Source: Heterocephalus glaber
Taxonomy: Eukaryota > Chordata > Mammalia > Rodentia > Bathyergidae
NCBI RefSeq assembly: GCF_000247695.1
Contig: NW_004624843.1
Location: 1,216,516 to 1,280,515, forward strand
Length of the DNA: 64,000 bases
Direction: 5' to 3'
Shown one piece after another: positions 44,751-56,300 of this stretch; within the stretch, counting starts at the first letter, position 1; every line of letters starts with the position of its first letter. A program made the position numbers and the translations under genes. The notes under the pieces are model-generated. The model made no database searches, was not told the origin of the DNA, and was given only the letters and a program-made list of their open reading frames with translations.

Positions 44751-45879
44751 TCTTGCTCAGAAGGGCTCTCTCCATATAGTCAAAGCTAACCATCCACAGC
44801 TCCGATCTTTACAGGATCCCAAGGGTAGGAATCCTAGACAAATAGAGCCACTGTCCCCTGGCTACCGCTCTGGCAAACTTAACCACAGAAGTACTTCTTG
44901 GAAAGATAATAGGCAGCTTTTAGAGCTGTTGAGAATAGGAAAAACCAGGCTGGAAAATCCTGTAGAACTGGCTGGACACTTGTCACCACTGGCTGTTGCT
45001 TCTTTGGACACTCATCACTAGATTTATTAACATTAAATGCAAGATGTCACCCACTGGTCTCTAGGTCTCCTGCCTGTGCCCTAGAGGCCAAGAAGGATGA
45101 GAGACTGTCTGCTCCTCATCGCCCTTGATTGGAGAGGTGGCCTCTCATGTTTCTCTGATTGTGACACTGCTCTGAGAGGAGGCTATGGTCGTGTGGCTTC
45201 ACTAGAGTCACTTTTTTCCTGTCCAGCCTAGAAGGCTGCATTGCACAGATCCTGCTCTAATGGGCAGGTTTCAGAACTTTGTAGCTGATGGTTTGTGCTG
45301 TTGTTTAGCATATCTGTGCCTTACAGATGTACCAATAAAGCTGCTCCAGAAACAGAATGTGGTATTGATGCCATGTTCAGATCTCTGAGTCATATAGTAC
45401 TAGGGCATTTCTGTTTTTCACAGTTAGAATTTTTATTCATTCCAGATTTAACTATAAGCAGAATTTGTACTTTCTGAAATTATAGGCTAACTGTGTGATC
45501 TAGTTTTTTCCCCAATCTTTGTGTTAAATCTGGGGACTCAGGAATGATCTTAACTCTGTACTGTTGTTGTGTTTGGCCATGTGAATTTTTGGTACACACG
45601 AGCATACTGACTTACCAGGTTTTTATAAATCAGAAGAACTTGTAAATCATTTCACGTAAGTTCATAGGTTTCCTTACATGCATTTTCAAAACTCTACTCA
45701 CCCTCCTTAGCATTAGAATATATTAAGTAAGACAAATGGATCAAGAAAAGAAACATGTCACTTCTGTGGGGTAACTTGTGAGGTGCAGAGTCTGCCTACT
45801 CTCAAAATGTTTTTCTCATTGCCCTAATGTAGCAGCTGACATCTCACCATTGAGATAGAGTTTTGGGTTAAGGTTAACA

Positions 45880-46085
45880 ATCCTCAACACATTAGAATCA
45901 CCTGAGGGATTAAATCAACACTACAAAAAAATAAACAGAACAATGTCAGAGTCTTACCCCAGGGAAATTTTGCATAATTCCTTGGCGTGGGGTCCAAGTA
46001 ACTTTGAAAACCCCTTTAACATGTTCTACCCACTTAGGACCCTCATGCATGTACCACCTGTGATTCAGAGCCTCCCAGTAGTGAG
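45880..46085. mobile_element. MER5A-like hAT fragment
   Basis: ACATTAGAATCACCTGAGGG near the start and ACCACCTGTGATTCAGAGCC near the end resemble the two ends of MER5A-type non-autonomous Charlie elements. Diverged. Confidence 0.45.
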
Positions 46086-46184
46086 ACATATGAACTATGG
46101 CCTGTCCTGAACATGTTAAGGATTTTCAGGGGTCCAGCTTGTCTTAGTTTGTTGCTTAATTTGGCTTAGTTTTTCTTTTCTTTT

Positions 46185-46592
46185 CTGGGACAAAATACCT
46201 GACACTCCCAAGTTAAAGGAGGAAAGGTTTATTTTGGCTCACACTTTGTAGAGGTTTCAGTCCATAGTCAAGGCAGGGTGGCATAGCAGAGGAGAAAGTG
46301 TTCATGGCATGGCAGGCAGGAAGCAGCAAGCCTTTCTTCTTCTTGCCCATTTTTGTCCAACCAGGGTACCTAAGCCTATTGGTTGGGGCCACCCACACAC
46401 AGGGTGGGTCTTCCATCTTTGTCTTTTGTAAATCTATCATCCACACCCAGAACTATGCTAAATCAATCAGGGGACTAATCCAGTATCACACCCTCATGAC
46501 CCAGTATCACACATCCGTGAGACATTCACTCCCAAAAGCCCCACCTATGAGCACTTGAGGCTTTGAGGGGACATCTAGATATAAACCATAAC
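46185..46592 (-). mobile_element. MaLR-like solo LTR (antisense)
   Basis: TGGGACAAAATACCTGACAC, AGGAGGAAAGGTTTATTTTG, CTCACACTTTGTAGAGGTTT and, at the far end, GAGGGGACATCTAGATATAA and ACCATAACAG. Related in layout to the sense copy at 13262-13685. Incidental reading frames on both strands. Confidence 0.65.
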
Positions 46593-47327
46593 AGCAGCCA
46601 AGGCTGGGAACCAGCCGACCTTGCACCTGGGGAGGCATTCCATTCATTCACATTACTGTGTGTTCAGAGAAGTCATTAACGTCATCTTCACAGCTCCACA
46701 GCTGAGACTCTTCCTGCTGTTGTCAGTTGTTCTTCGAGTGTACCTCAGAACTCTCATTAATGGAGATCAACCAAGTCAATCTCTTCCTGCAGCCTTGGAG
46801 AGCCTAAGTACCTGGGGACACGGAATTGCTGCGCTGCACTGCTTTTGAAAATACCTCCAAGAGGCTGAGCTCATAGGAATGTCATTTGTTTGCTTCATAA
46901 CAGTAGCACATGTTAAAATCAGGCTATAAACAATCCAACTTTTCTTTCATTTTATATTTATTTTCTGGAGGTGATGTGCAAATAATCATTCATGTGGTAT
47001 CCAGAAACATTTTTGTCTGTAGTAATAGCAGATGGCACAGCATTTTTCACATGCCAGGTTGCATCTATTCCACCACAGTGCAATGTGGAAGTGATCATGG
47101 GCTCTTTCAAATGTTCTAACTCCTCATGTACATTTCAGCTGTGGTGGGAAGTTTTTTGCATATCAGTTCAATATGTGGCAAATTTACTTGGAATCCTTGG
47201 AATTTGTGCACAGTGTAATCACATGAGAAGTGCTTTGAAAAGAAATATTTTTTTGAGGCCTCATGATTAAAGGTCATCAATTCAACAGAAGTTTAATAAG
47301 CATATTCGGAGTGCTAAGCCAGTGGTT

Positions 47328-47520
47328 TTCCACTGGGATAGGTGGCTTGGTTCCCTGGAGGATTTTGGAAATTCACACGGTTGCTTTTAGTTAATAATGA
47401 TTAGCAGGGTGCTACTGGCATTTGCTGTGCAGGGCCCAAAGGTACTAGCAGTCTTGCAGCTTGCAGGACAATCTCCTCCAATGAGAGTGGTCCTGTGTGT
47501 GTCCCACCCCGTGCAACCAC
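47328..47520 (+). mobile_element. MER20-like hAT element
   Basis: Begins CCAGTGGTTTTCCACTGGGA (hAT-type end), followed by GGTGCTACTGGCATTTGCTG, a signature of MER20, and a degraded 'caggacaatctcctccaatgag' right half. Old copy. Confidence 0.55.
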
Positions 47521-48774
47521 ACTCACACCCAGGCTCTTGAAAGGACATTCATGTAGGTAGAAAACCTGTTTATGATTATCTGAGCCTGAAACCTAATTGA
47601 CTTTATGTAAACACAAAGGTTTTTTTGGCATGGATTTTAACATAAAATGACTTTTCCAGGAAAATTGTAAATTAAATTGTAAATGTAAATTGAGGGAAAA
47701 TTGTGCTTTGCTTTATTTGGAATCAAGAGCTATTTACCCTCATATAAAATCACATCACTGTTGGAGCCCTGCATGTGATGTTTGAGTCACAGAAAGCCTG
47801 ACTGTAAACTGCCCGTGTTTGTTATTTCCACTTTCATTTGGATTCTGTACCTAGTACAGGCAAATAACTACTTCACGTGTCTCCTAGTAGTGTTGTGATG
47901 AAGCATTTAACATGTATATGATTTTATTACGTTACTTTCTATTTTTCTTATTTTTATAGGCAGGACATTATGTTGAGTTGAGATGATGTGTCTTTAAAAG
48001 TATGCGTGTAAGGTGTGTTATTTAAAATCCCATTTTAAGAAAATATAAGACTATTACTCAGTGTTTAAGATATAAGGGGATGTTGGGTGTGATAGGGTTG
48101 AAAGACACAAGTAGGGGAACAGCAGACGAGTTGACTGCTATGCCTGGGAAACCCCATAATGCCAGAGGAATGCAAAGCACACGGCAGGAGCCAGGCAGCA
48201 ACCCTCCCGTGTCCTGAGAGAAAGCACTGGCAGTGTGTCAGGAGGGACATTTTGTTAGGGCATAGCTGGGTGAATTGGAAGGCAAAAGGAATAGTGCATA
48301 CAAAGTCCTAAAGGGTGGAAGTGGGGCTTTTTCAAATGGCTTGAGCTTGGGGTCCAGGTAGCACTGGGAACTGGTAGAGAGAAGCCCAGGGAGGCAAACA
48401 GAAGCACATCAAGACCCTACCAAGCCTTGCTTACATTCTAGTCTAGAAACACTAGTGAGCTACAGAAGGGCTGTTGGATTAGGATCAGGTTGGTATGTTT
48501 AACAGACGTGCTCATCACAGTGGTGCAAGGAGGCTGAAGCAAGGCAAGTTCACCTAAGCCAGGAAGTCGCCCGAGCTAGCAGAGGCAGAGCTCAGGAAGG
48601 TTCAGGTGGGCTCCGAAGGTGTCAAATCCGCCTCCAGTGCCTGTACTCAACTGCATTGCTGGGCTGTCCCAAAGGCAGGGGAAGTGTGGGACAGTGCAGA
48701 GCATGTGGGAGGATTTTTGGCAAATGGGGTCTACTCAGTAGTGAGTGTGGGAGATATGAGGAAGAAAACTAGGA

Positions 48775-48855
48775 AGGTGGTGGTGAACCTATGGCACGCA
48801 TGTTGCAGCCGGCTGTTTATTATCATTGAAAGCTCTAAAAGGTTCGCCATCACTG
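48775..48855. mobile_element. Short hAT-like MITE, copy 2
   Basis: Inverted ends GGTGGTGAACCTATGG and AAGGTTCGCCATCACTG with about 50 bases between. Close relative of 14709-14775 (shared GCATG-T-GCAGC-GGCTGTTT-TTATC-TTGAAAG pattern). The 118-codon frame at 48606-48962 crosses it and is fortuitous. Confidence 0.5.
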
Positions 48856-49204
48856 TTCTGGGGTGTGTGTGGTTAAAGAAATATATTCTATGGATAAAAT
48901 ATACTTATAGAATTTTACTGACTTCAACCTCTGTTAAAGAGGTTCCTTTATTTTGTGCATGACTTTGCTTACCTGTTTGCTTTCATTTAATTTGGAACCA
49001 GCCTTTCATTTTGTTTTGGAAGAGATTAGAATAACACAGATTCTAAAGAAAATAATGCTACAAATCTAGTGATTAGTATCCAAAGTGCAATGTTAAAATG
49101 GAGGAGAGTGATCTTAATTTGGATTTATCCACTGCGTTAGTGAGGGAAATACTGTTCTTGAGAGCCTTTCTGAACCTCTGCTCCCTTTTCATTGTATTAA
49201 AATA

Positions 49205-49400
49205 ATGAAGTTAGCTGGGCACTGTGGTACACACCTGGCACACCCCAGCACAGGAGGGTGCTGAGCTTGGTAGCAATCTAGGTAGTTTAGTGACTGGGCA
49301 AGACCCTATCTCAAAATCAAGAAAAAAATTTTAAAATCCTGGGAATATAGCTCAGTGCAAAGACACTGGGTTCACTGCCCTGTATCAATCAGTCAATCAC
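49205..49400 (+). repeat. B1-ID dimeric SINE
   Basis: B1 half TTAGCTGGGCACTGTGGTAC, GTAGCAATCTAGGTAGTTTA, GCAAGACCCTATCTCAAAAT; then ID half TCCTGGGAATATAGCTCAGT, ACTGGGTTCACTGCCCTGTA. Diverged, with an (AATC)-rich tail. Confidence 0.7.
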
Positions 49401-49505
49401 TCAAATTTTAAGAAATTCTTAAAAGAGGGGAATATTATCCCCCCATTATCTGTTACCATTTTTATGTATTTCCCTTAAGTCTGTGCTTTGCTTCCTTTAA
49501 GTCTT

Positions 49506-49552
49506 GGTTGTGTGTTTGTGTGTGTGTGTGTATGTGTGTGTGTGTGTATGTA
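49506..49552. repeat. (GT)n microsatellite, interrupted
   Basis: GTTGTGTGTTTGTGTGTGTG tract continuing through GTATGTGTGTGTGTGTATGT. Confidence 0.9.
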
Positions 49553-49959
49553 TAGAAAGATACAACATTGTAATTGTATACAAATATTCTAGGAGTCAAA
49601 ATGAAACCAGGAGCATTAGTTTGAATTATCCTCCCTCTCAACTTTTTACTTACATCCAGCATCCTCCTAAATGCAAGATATCTCTAATTGCCTTGTAGGC
49701 ATCTCTAAGTAAACACATCAGAACTGAGCTCGCCTGCTGCCCCGCACTCTGCCCTTCTCTTTCCCCAGTCTTCCGCTTCGTGGTAAATGGGTCCATCGTC
49801 GATTTAGTTGCAGAAGCCAAAAGCCTAAATTTTTCCTTTTCCCTCACTCCCTGCTGAATCCATCTGCAAGTCCTTTTATCTCTGTTTGCAAAGTATATCC
49901 AAATTCGTCCACTTTCTTCCACCATCCTTCCCTGATAACTGCGATCCTAACAAGATCCT

Positions 49960-50500
49960 TCCTAGTGGCCTTAATGTTCCCATGGTCCACTGTCACCACA
50001 TCTTCCAACCTATCATCCTCTTTTATTAGAACTGTGTTAGCTTCCTTACTGTCCTTTGCTTCAACTGGCTGTTCTTACTTCTGTAGAGTCTGTTCTCCTA
50101 GTAGGCAGGATAGATCACTTAAACATTCTCCTGTTTAAAACCCTCCAGTTGCCTCCCATTATAATTAGAAAATAATTCAAATGCCTGACCAAGGCATGTA
50201 AGGCTTGTATGATCTGTCTTTTGCCTGTCTTTCCAAATTCATCTCTCTTGCCTATGCTCTTTGCTTCCTATGTCCAGCTAGCTAAGAGCCATCTTAATGT
50301 TTTTAGAACACCACATTTCCTGCCTCAAGCTGTTCCATGAGTGCTTGTCCCTGCCTGAGGCTCTTGTATATCCTATAATGTCACTTTGACACCTTGGGGA
50401 GTCATCACACACCACTGTGGGGAAAGTAGACTGGCTTTCTTAGACTTACCACAATGTGTGGTTATATAGTAGTCAGTCAATAAATATTTGAAAGAATGAA
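49960..50500 (+). repeat. Old LINE remnant (L2-like)
   Basis: AACCCTCCAGTTGCCTCCCA, GGCATGTAAGGCTTGTATGA, GCTTGTCCCTGCCTGAGGCT and finally CAATAAATATTTGAAAGAAT are recognisable phrases of a long dispersed repeat that I take to be L2, in sense orientation. Many frame breaks. Confidence 0.55.
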
Positions 50501-51707
50501 TACTACTACTTGAACCAGCTCAGAGAATATCTTGTTTCCGGGCATAAGGACGTGGAGTTGAGAGTCAAGGTGTTGCTATGCATCATCGTCTGTTATCTCC
50601 TCCCTTTGCAAGACTTGTGTTTTTTTGCAGATCCTGTTTTCTGGGCTTCAAGTAAATACTGGTGGTCAGCTCTCAGCCCCATATCTGCAGTTGGTACTAT
50701 GATTAATAAACCAAAGTACAATAGATAATAAAGTGTGTACTGGCATCCTAGCTGCCTTTCTGGGACATACAGTTGGAACGAGGCTCGTTTTACCTCTGAG
50801 GCCAAAAGTAGTAGGAAGGAGAGATTGGAGGAAGGCGCAGAATAAGAGAGAAAGCCTATAGGTCAGCTTTCTCCAGTTGCCATCGCCAAAGACACATGCT
50901 GGTGTAGTCATTGAAGAAGGCATCAAGAAGAGAAAGCAGGCAGTTTAAGAACGGTTTATCTTGGCCAGAAGCAACCGTGTCAAGATCTTCCCTAGGGCAT
51001 TAATACTCAGAAACCTAAAAAATTTTCACTACCTCTTGTTGCTGCACTGCTAATCTGGGACTATTTGCTAAATTCCCCAAACCCCAAATCTTTTGATGAA
51101 CTCAGTCTCCAGCTGGTATTACCAGCTTTTACAGAAAGAAGTTATGGCAAGTATAATAGGCTGCTTCTATCTGACTGCCTCTTACCTTACCTGTTCCTTT
51201 ACCTTGTCCAACACCGAGTCTCCATCAGGTTACGTCCTGAATGAGGTCATTTGCTCTGCATACACTGTGAGATTATGTCGTATACTAATACATTTTCTGC
51301 TTTCTGAGCCATGCTTGAGAGGACAGCCTCCTCAGGCGTGGAAAGAATTTGCCATTTAACAGAGGAGGACCTTTATGGCTTGTCACAACTTTCAATCATA
51401 GCTCTAGTTTTTGACTCTTTAACAGTGGCACAGGAGGCCAGAAACATTTTGCATAACCATTTAGCACAGCCCAGCCATACTAATACGCATCTTCTTAAAA
51501 GGAAGTCTTGAAAAGAAAGAATGCTGGCTGTAGGTGTTAACAATATCTGCATTAATATAATTAACATAAGTGAAACCCATAATATTTTAGTTTTAGTTTT
51601 GCTCCAAAATTACCTTTCAACCATCATTTTCCTTTATAAATAATGTGTAGCAACATTACTGTTTTGGCTCTTTATTTTTTATTTAAAAAACTTTTTTTTG
51701 GAAGCAC

Positions 51708-51708
51708 G

Positions 51709-51743
<35 letters not shown>
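51708..51743. repeat. (CA)n microsatellite
   Basis: CGCATACACACACACACACA continuing to about 51741, ended by CGCAC. Confidence 0.95.
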
Positions 51744-51745
<2 letters not shown>

Positions 51746-51974
51746 TGCATATCTAGAGGTCCATAGGACAAAAATGAATGGCCGAGTTTTCAAAATTGTG
51801 TGAACCTGTGAGACCTCATATTGAAAAGCCTAGCAAATGGCAAGCTGGCTAATTAAAACAAATGTACAAGAGAATGATTGTAGTACAATGACAGTATGTC
51901 CAAAATAAACAGAAAATCTTAAAAAGTTGAGAGAAAAAACAGATTTCCTAAAAAGGAGAAACTATCCAGTTGAC

Positions 51975-52150
51975 AGTACGTTTATTAGCAGGGTCAGGGG
52001 TTAGGTGTTGTAGTCCTAGGGCAGGGGAGCCACCCTTCCGGTGCAGTCTGTCGCCCTCTGCAGGTCCTTGTCCTCTCTCAGCACATGGGTGTCTCAGGGC
52101 CATGGGAGGTGAGCTACCACCGGCCTCAGAAGTTGCTCTACTTTGAGGTA
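51975..52150. other. GC-rich patch with splice-like signals
   Basis: On the + strand, CTCTGCAG (ending 52062) and CTCTCTCAG (ending about 52081) resemble acceptors, and TTTGAG|GTAAGT (GT at about 52147) is a strong donor. On the minus strand the block ends with a TGCTAATAAACGTACTG polyadenylation-like motif but no A tail. It could be a cryptic exon or a fragment of an unidentified element. No long reading frame. Confidence 0.2.
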
Positions 52151-52902
52151 AGTTTTCTTTTCAGTGGGGGAATGACTCCCTTTTGTGTGTGTGTACTGTT
52201 GTGATATTCTCACATTTGACTGAATAAGATCACAGTCTCTTATTTTTATTTTAAAAACAAACACCTTTGTAGAGCTTAAATTACATAATGAGAACAGATA
52301 AATTTTTTTGAGATGGGACCTTTATGGAAAAGGCTGAACATTGGAGGATGATTCAGTGGGTTCTCAGGCCAACCAACCTCCCTTCCCTGGTCATTTCAAT
52401 TCTATTAGGGCAATTATAGATTATAACTCAAAATATCTGAAAACCCAGTTAAAGAGATAAGAAATTCATTTTTACTGTTTTGTACTCTAAATTGTAAATG
52501 AGATGCAAGATTGTCTAATAGGTTTAGAGTTTAAAATTGAAATTTTCTATGTTATTATATATCTATAACCATGAAGGTGAGTTTAGAAAGTTTTGAAAAT
52601 AGTGATTTTTAAAAATTCTTTTTTGTCATATTGAAGTTATGATTTTTTAAAAAATGGACCCTGGCCACTTTGTGTCTCTGAATGCCCCTTCCTTTCCCTA
52701 TTTTTAGAACGAGGCAGAGGGTTTTATTGAGTCTGAGCAGAGAAGATAAGTATAGTGTGTTGGGCAGGGCACTGAAGGAGAACACAGCTCCTGCTGTTCT
52801 TCCCGAGAGATGGGAAGCCAAGCGTCCAACCCACACTTTTCTCAGGTGTCAGGCAGACATACTGGATGGAAAGAATAGCTCTGTCGAGGGAAGGATTGTG
52901 TA

Positions 52903-52932
52903 TGTGTGTGCACGTGTGTGTGTGCACACATT
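52903..52932. repeat. (GT)n microsatellite
   Basis: GTGTATGTGTGTGCACGTGT followed by GTGTGTGCACACA. It gives HTHT-type peptides in the minus-strand frame that crosses it. Confidence 0.85.
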
Positions 52933-53840
52933 TAATTTGCATAATGGGGGCTTGTTTGGCCAGCAGTGTCCTTTGATCGGCAGATGGGAACAAGAGGCAG
53001 CTCTGTTCTGTCTGCTGAAGGTTCTGATCATCGTTTTTCAAATGTTCCTCCCTCACGGCCCGTCCCTTTCCTGGGAGCCAGTGAGTTTCCCATAGCTCTG
53101 AGCCAATGAAAATGCCACATCCCCATGTTGCTTGTGGTGCTGCAAGGCCTCTTTCCCTTGTAAATTGCTGCTGCTGTAGGGGAAGTGTGTTGGTTCTGAT
53201 TCTGAATTTCATCTGTAGGTTACTGAACGTCAGATTCTCAACCCCGTGACTACCATACCTCAGCAAGCACTCCAAGCTGAAGCTCTAAGGATCTTAATTT
53301 ACCTCTTGGTGTTCTTGATGAAACAGTCCTGGCATAGTCGAATCATTCATTCAGCACACTTGAGTGTCTGTCATGTGCCAGACACTCCTGGGTGTTTGGA
53401 GTACACGTATGAAAACTGCCAAAATCACCGTGTCTTGGAGTTTACACCAGAACCTTAATTCTCACCTGCTCCTCCTCTTCCGGAGAGGGGATCATTCCCC
53501 ACAAGCTGTAAAAATTTATTCATTTACTTAGCTTTTTCGGTGTGCTTTTTTTGAGCTACTAAGTTGCTTAACATGTGAATGAGACACATGACTGCCCTAG
53601 GAGAGTTTGTGTGTGTAAGAGGCAGACAGATAGACAGGCAAACATGTAAAACCTCCTGCTTCCCAGCAGGCTGGATAGGAGAGGTAGAAGCAGTGGCTCT
53701 GAGGGAAGAGAGTAGAAGGAAAGAGGCACTCTTACAGGGGCGTGCTTTTTATGACAGAGGGACTGTTAAACGTAGTCTCAAGGTCACTTCTGCTTGCTTG
53801 GGGTACATGGAAATGTAGCCATGATGGGGTCTGAGGGAAG

Positions 53841-53880
53841 AGGTGGGTGAGGCCAGGCGGTGGGTGAGGCCAGGCAGTGG
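53841..53880 (+). repeat. 18-bp tandem duplication
   Basis: GGTGGGTGAGGCCAGGC occurs twice in succession, followed by a partial third start (AGTGG). Confidence 0.85.
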
Positions 53881-54251
53881 CAGGCCATGAGTATGTGATA
53901 GGTACTCTGCAAGCAAGGCAGAGGGTGGTGTGACATGATCCTCGGTCTCAGGATAACTGAAGATTGGAATGCACTGGGGAGCAGAAGCTGGGCGGCAGGA
54001 ATTCAGCTGAGTGATTGTCTTTCATTTATTCATTTAGTCATTCAGCATATATTTATGAAGGGCTTGCCTTGTAGCCAGTGCTGGGATTTTCCAAATAGTT
54101 CAGGCAGGAACCTGTGAGGGCTGGAAATGTAGCTGTGGTGGACAAGAATGGAAAGGCTGGGATGGATGTGAGAAGCGTTAGACCAGGGGTGGGATCAGGC
54201 AACTGATATGGCAGTGAGACCTAAGAAAAGGCCAGTTTAAGGCACACAAGG

Positions 54252-54253
<2 letters not shown>

Positions 54254-54303
<50 letters not shown>
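54254..54303. repeat. (GT)n microsatellite, about 25 uninterrupted units
   Basis: The longest pure dinucleotide tract of the window. Likely length-polymorphic. Confidence 0.97.
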
Positions 54304-54306
<3 letters not shown>

Positions 54307-54905
54307 CTTCTTACTGGCAGTTGAGGTCAGGTACTTGGACAACAGCTCACTCTGTAGGACCCATTTTTTGTGGTAAAGTTCAGGGATTGTCATGAGAATC
54401 CCTAGTAATTTGTTAAACTTAGGCTGGGAGATTGTTCAGCCAGTGAATCCCATACTACACTTGTCCTTGCACAGCAAGTTGGAAGTAACAGGTCCTTTAG
54501 GTCGTAGCCACTTTGGTAGAAATGTACATTTGAAAATGAATTACATGCGTGATTACCGATCTTAGATGCTAGTTCAAGAAGAATGGCACCTATTCATGTC
54601 CTTAACTTAATTTTCAAATTTCAGGTTTCTTTTTTGCTGAGTGACCAAAACATACATATGAACACAAGTTGGGGGGTACATATAGGCATCTCAGTCTCTT
54701 TTGCTAAGTGTTGGTTGCTTTCTGCTTTACTGGTCAGTGGTATATAAAAATGCAGCAGTTTGCGCTGCTGTGTATCCAGATAGACCATTCTCCCAATAGT
54801 TGGATAATTCCAAATTTAATTCTGAACTGAGAGAACTGATTTCATTGATATTTTTGAAAAGAAGAACTGGGAAAAAAACTGGAAATAATATAATAGCTTG
54901 TCTTT

Positions 54906-55016
54906 AAAAAATGCTTTTGTGGGCTGGGGATTTAGCTCAGTGGTTTTGCCGCCTGCTGTGCAAGCGCAAGGACCCAAGTTCGATCCTCGGTACCAAAACC
55001 AAAAAAATGCTTGTGT
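54906..55016 (+). mobile_element. Full-length ID SINE close to coding exon 3
   Basis: ID body 54921-55000: GGGCTGGGGATTTAGCTCAG, then GTGGTTTTGCCGCC and GTTCGATCCTCGGTACC. Flanked by AAAAAATGCTTTTGTG (54906-54920 region) and AAAAAATGCTTGTGT (55002-55016). It lies about 280 bases upstream of the exon at 55281. Confidence 0.9.
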
Positions 55017-55280
55017 TCCCTTGGAGGAGCCAGCCCATTTCTCTTGGTCAAGGAAGTGTGTTGCATTTTAAACATGTGGTGGTTGTTATTCATTGCCCTT
55101 TTTTTTTTAAGGTAGGAAATGTTCTTTGGACTGAGTTAAATTCTGCTCAGCATAAAAGATGCGATGTGGAACAAAGCCTGCAGACTGTGACTAATTGACA
55201 TGCACTGGGCTAATGAGAAGACAGAATGTCTCTAATCAGCAGCAGAACAAACACTCACAAAGGGTCTCCTTCCCTCCTAG

Positions 55281-55369
55281 GACCTCCTTCGCAGGGCATC
55301 TGGCTGGAATCCTTGTTGGACTCATGTACACTCATGGGCCTCTGAAGAAAATCATGGAAACATGTGCAG
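55281..55369 (+). CDS. RHBDD1: RHBDD1 coding exon 3
   Basis: The first base completes Gly189; the exon then codes residues 190-218 and one base of codon 219. The peptide TSFAGHLAGILVGLMY carries the catalytic His195 (within GHLAG) in the last rhomboid helix, followed by a charged cytosolic start GPLKKIMETCA (208-218). With Ser144 from the first coding exon this completes the dyad, so the protease appears competent. The acceptor is CCCTCCTAG; the donor is GCAG|GTATAC, weaker than the others. An 89-base length keeps frame with both neighbours. Skipping it would remove the catalytic His and shift the frame. Confidence 0.95.
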
Positions 55370-55929
55370 GTATACAACAAAATGCCTTTGGCATGACAAG
55401 TTAGAAGTTCATCTTAATTTTAATGTCAACAGAAGCAACTCCAAGTGTCTTATGGTTCAGCGTAGGAATCTCCCAGTATGCTCATTTTCCTTTTTGGACC
55501 AGGAGATAAAACAGCTAGTACAGTCCTCACATAGCTCCATAGGGAAAACATAAACCCAAATTTCAGATCTGAGGCTTTCTTAAGAAACAAGTATTGGTGG
55601 ATTCTTACCCTCAGCCTTAAAGCTACTCACAGAAAACTGCAATTTCCTCAAAACTGCAGAGAACTGTAGTGGGTTTAAAATAATGCATTTTCTATAATAG
55701 TACGTGAATTAACATATTTGTAAGTCAAAGTTTAAAAAGAAAACCCAATCAAGACTGAAGTACAAAGCCAGCATTTTAGAGAATCCAGAATGACCACCAG
55801 GTCCTTGGTAGGCAAGACATATGAGGTGTTATGGAAAACATGGTGAATGTTTAAATTTTAATTTCTTACAGTAAAAACCACATTGCCATAATCCTCCTCA
55901 ATATACTCCCACTCTCTATGAACACACTT

Positions 55930-56115
55930 AGTGTTTTTTACTTTCTGGAGGAATTCTGGTCCACCTCTTTTGTGAGTGCCCTTAGTTGTGCTGTCATGGC
56001 TGCCTCGATGTCCTTAATTTATTCAGACATTTACCTTTCATGGTCATTTTGACTTTGGGGAAGAGCCAGAAGTTGCATGGTGCCAAATCTAGTAAATAAG
56101 GTGGATAAGGACACA
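55930..56115 (-). pseudogene. Mariner-type transposase fragment (antisense)
   Basis: On the minus strand the sequence reads DLAPCNFWLFPKVKMTMKGK (around 56040-56100), the conserved block after the third catalytic aspartate region of mariner transposases, and continues through a DIEAAMTAQL-like stretch toward 55941. Frameshifts and stops elsewhere; inactive remnant of an ancient element, inserted in intron 4. Confidence 0.75.
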
Positions 56116-56159
56116 CATCATGATTTTAACAAGCCTGTCTTTCTATTGGATGGCAAGGA

Positions 56160-56300
56160 GCAGGAGACTTCCAGAACTACTTGAGAAAGTGACAGGAACA
56201 ATGGGATAAGTGTGTTTGAGCGAGGGGGAGTATTTTGGGGAGATTAATGGTGGTTTATCTTACTGTAATAAATTTATTTAAATTTGAACACTGTATTTTG
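56160..56300 (+). pseudogene. Mariner-type transposase C-terminal fragment (sense)
   Basis: On the + strand GACTTCCAGAACTACTTGAG begins a DFQNYLRK stretch, then a stop, then QEQWDKCV, typical of the transposase C-terminus, followed by the element's 3' noncoding part (GGGGAGTATTTTGGGG). The orientation is opposite to the fragment just upstream, so the element has been inverted internally or two copies meet here. Confidence 0.7.

Larger units (their letters stand above)
26222..55280 (+). other. RHBDD1: RHBDD1 intron 3
   Basis: A 29-kb intron, donor GTAAGT at 26222, acceptor CTCCTAG ending at 55280. It is AT-rich and repeat-dense; recognised repeats are listed separately. No supported exon is present. 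Longer stretches without anything recognisable are about 27.0-28.4, 29.9-31.9, 34.4-35.7, 37.4-38.7, 38.9-39.8, 39.9-40.8, 40.9-43.1, 44.8-45.9, 46.6-47.3, 47.5-48.7, 50.5-51.7, 52.2-52.9 and 53.0-54.2 kb. Two GC-rich patches with splice-like signals (28410-28540 and 51975-52150) are the only hints of possible alternative exons. Confidence 0.85.

Noticed and set aside
48606..48962. 118-codon plus-strand frame
   Set aside because: Crosses the short hAT MITE and has no domain; composition resembles random intronic sequence.
51708..51743. CRISPR-like or regulatory tandem array
   Set aside because: Plain CA dinucleotide repeat with no spacers; mammalian microsatellite.
52724..53275. 183-codon minus-strand frame
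   Set aside because: It runs through a (GT)n microsatellite giving HTHTCTHIH, overlaps a 137-codon frame on the other strand, and has no domain or conserved motif I can see.
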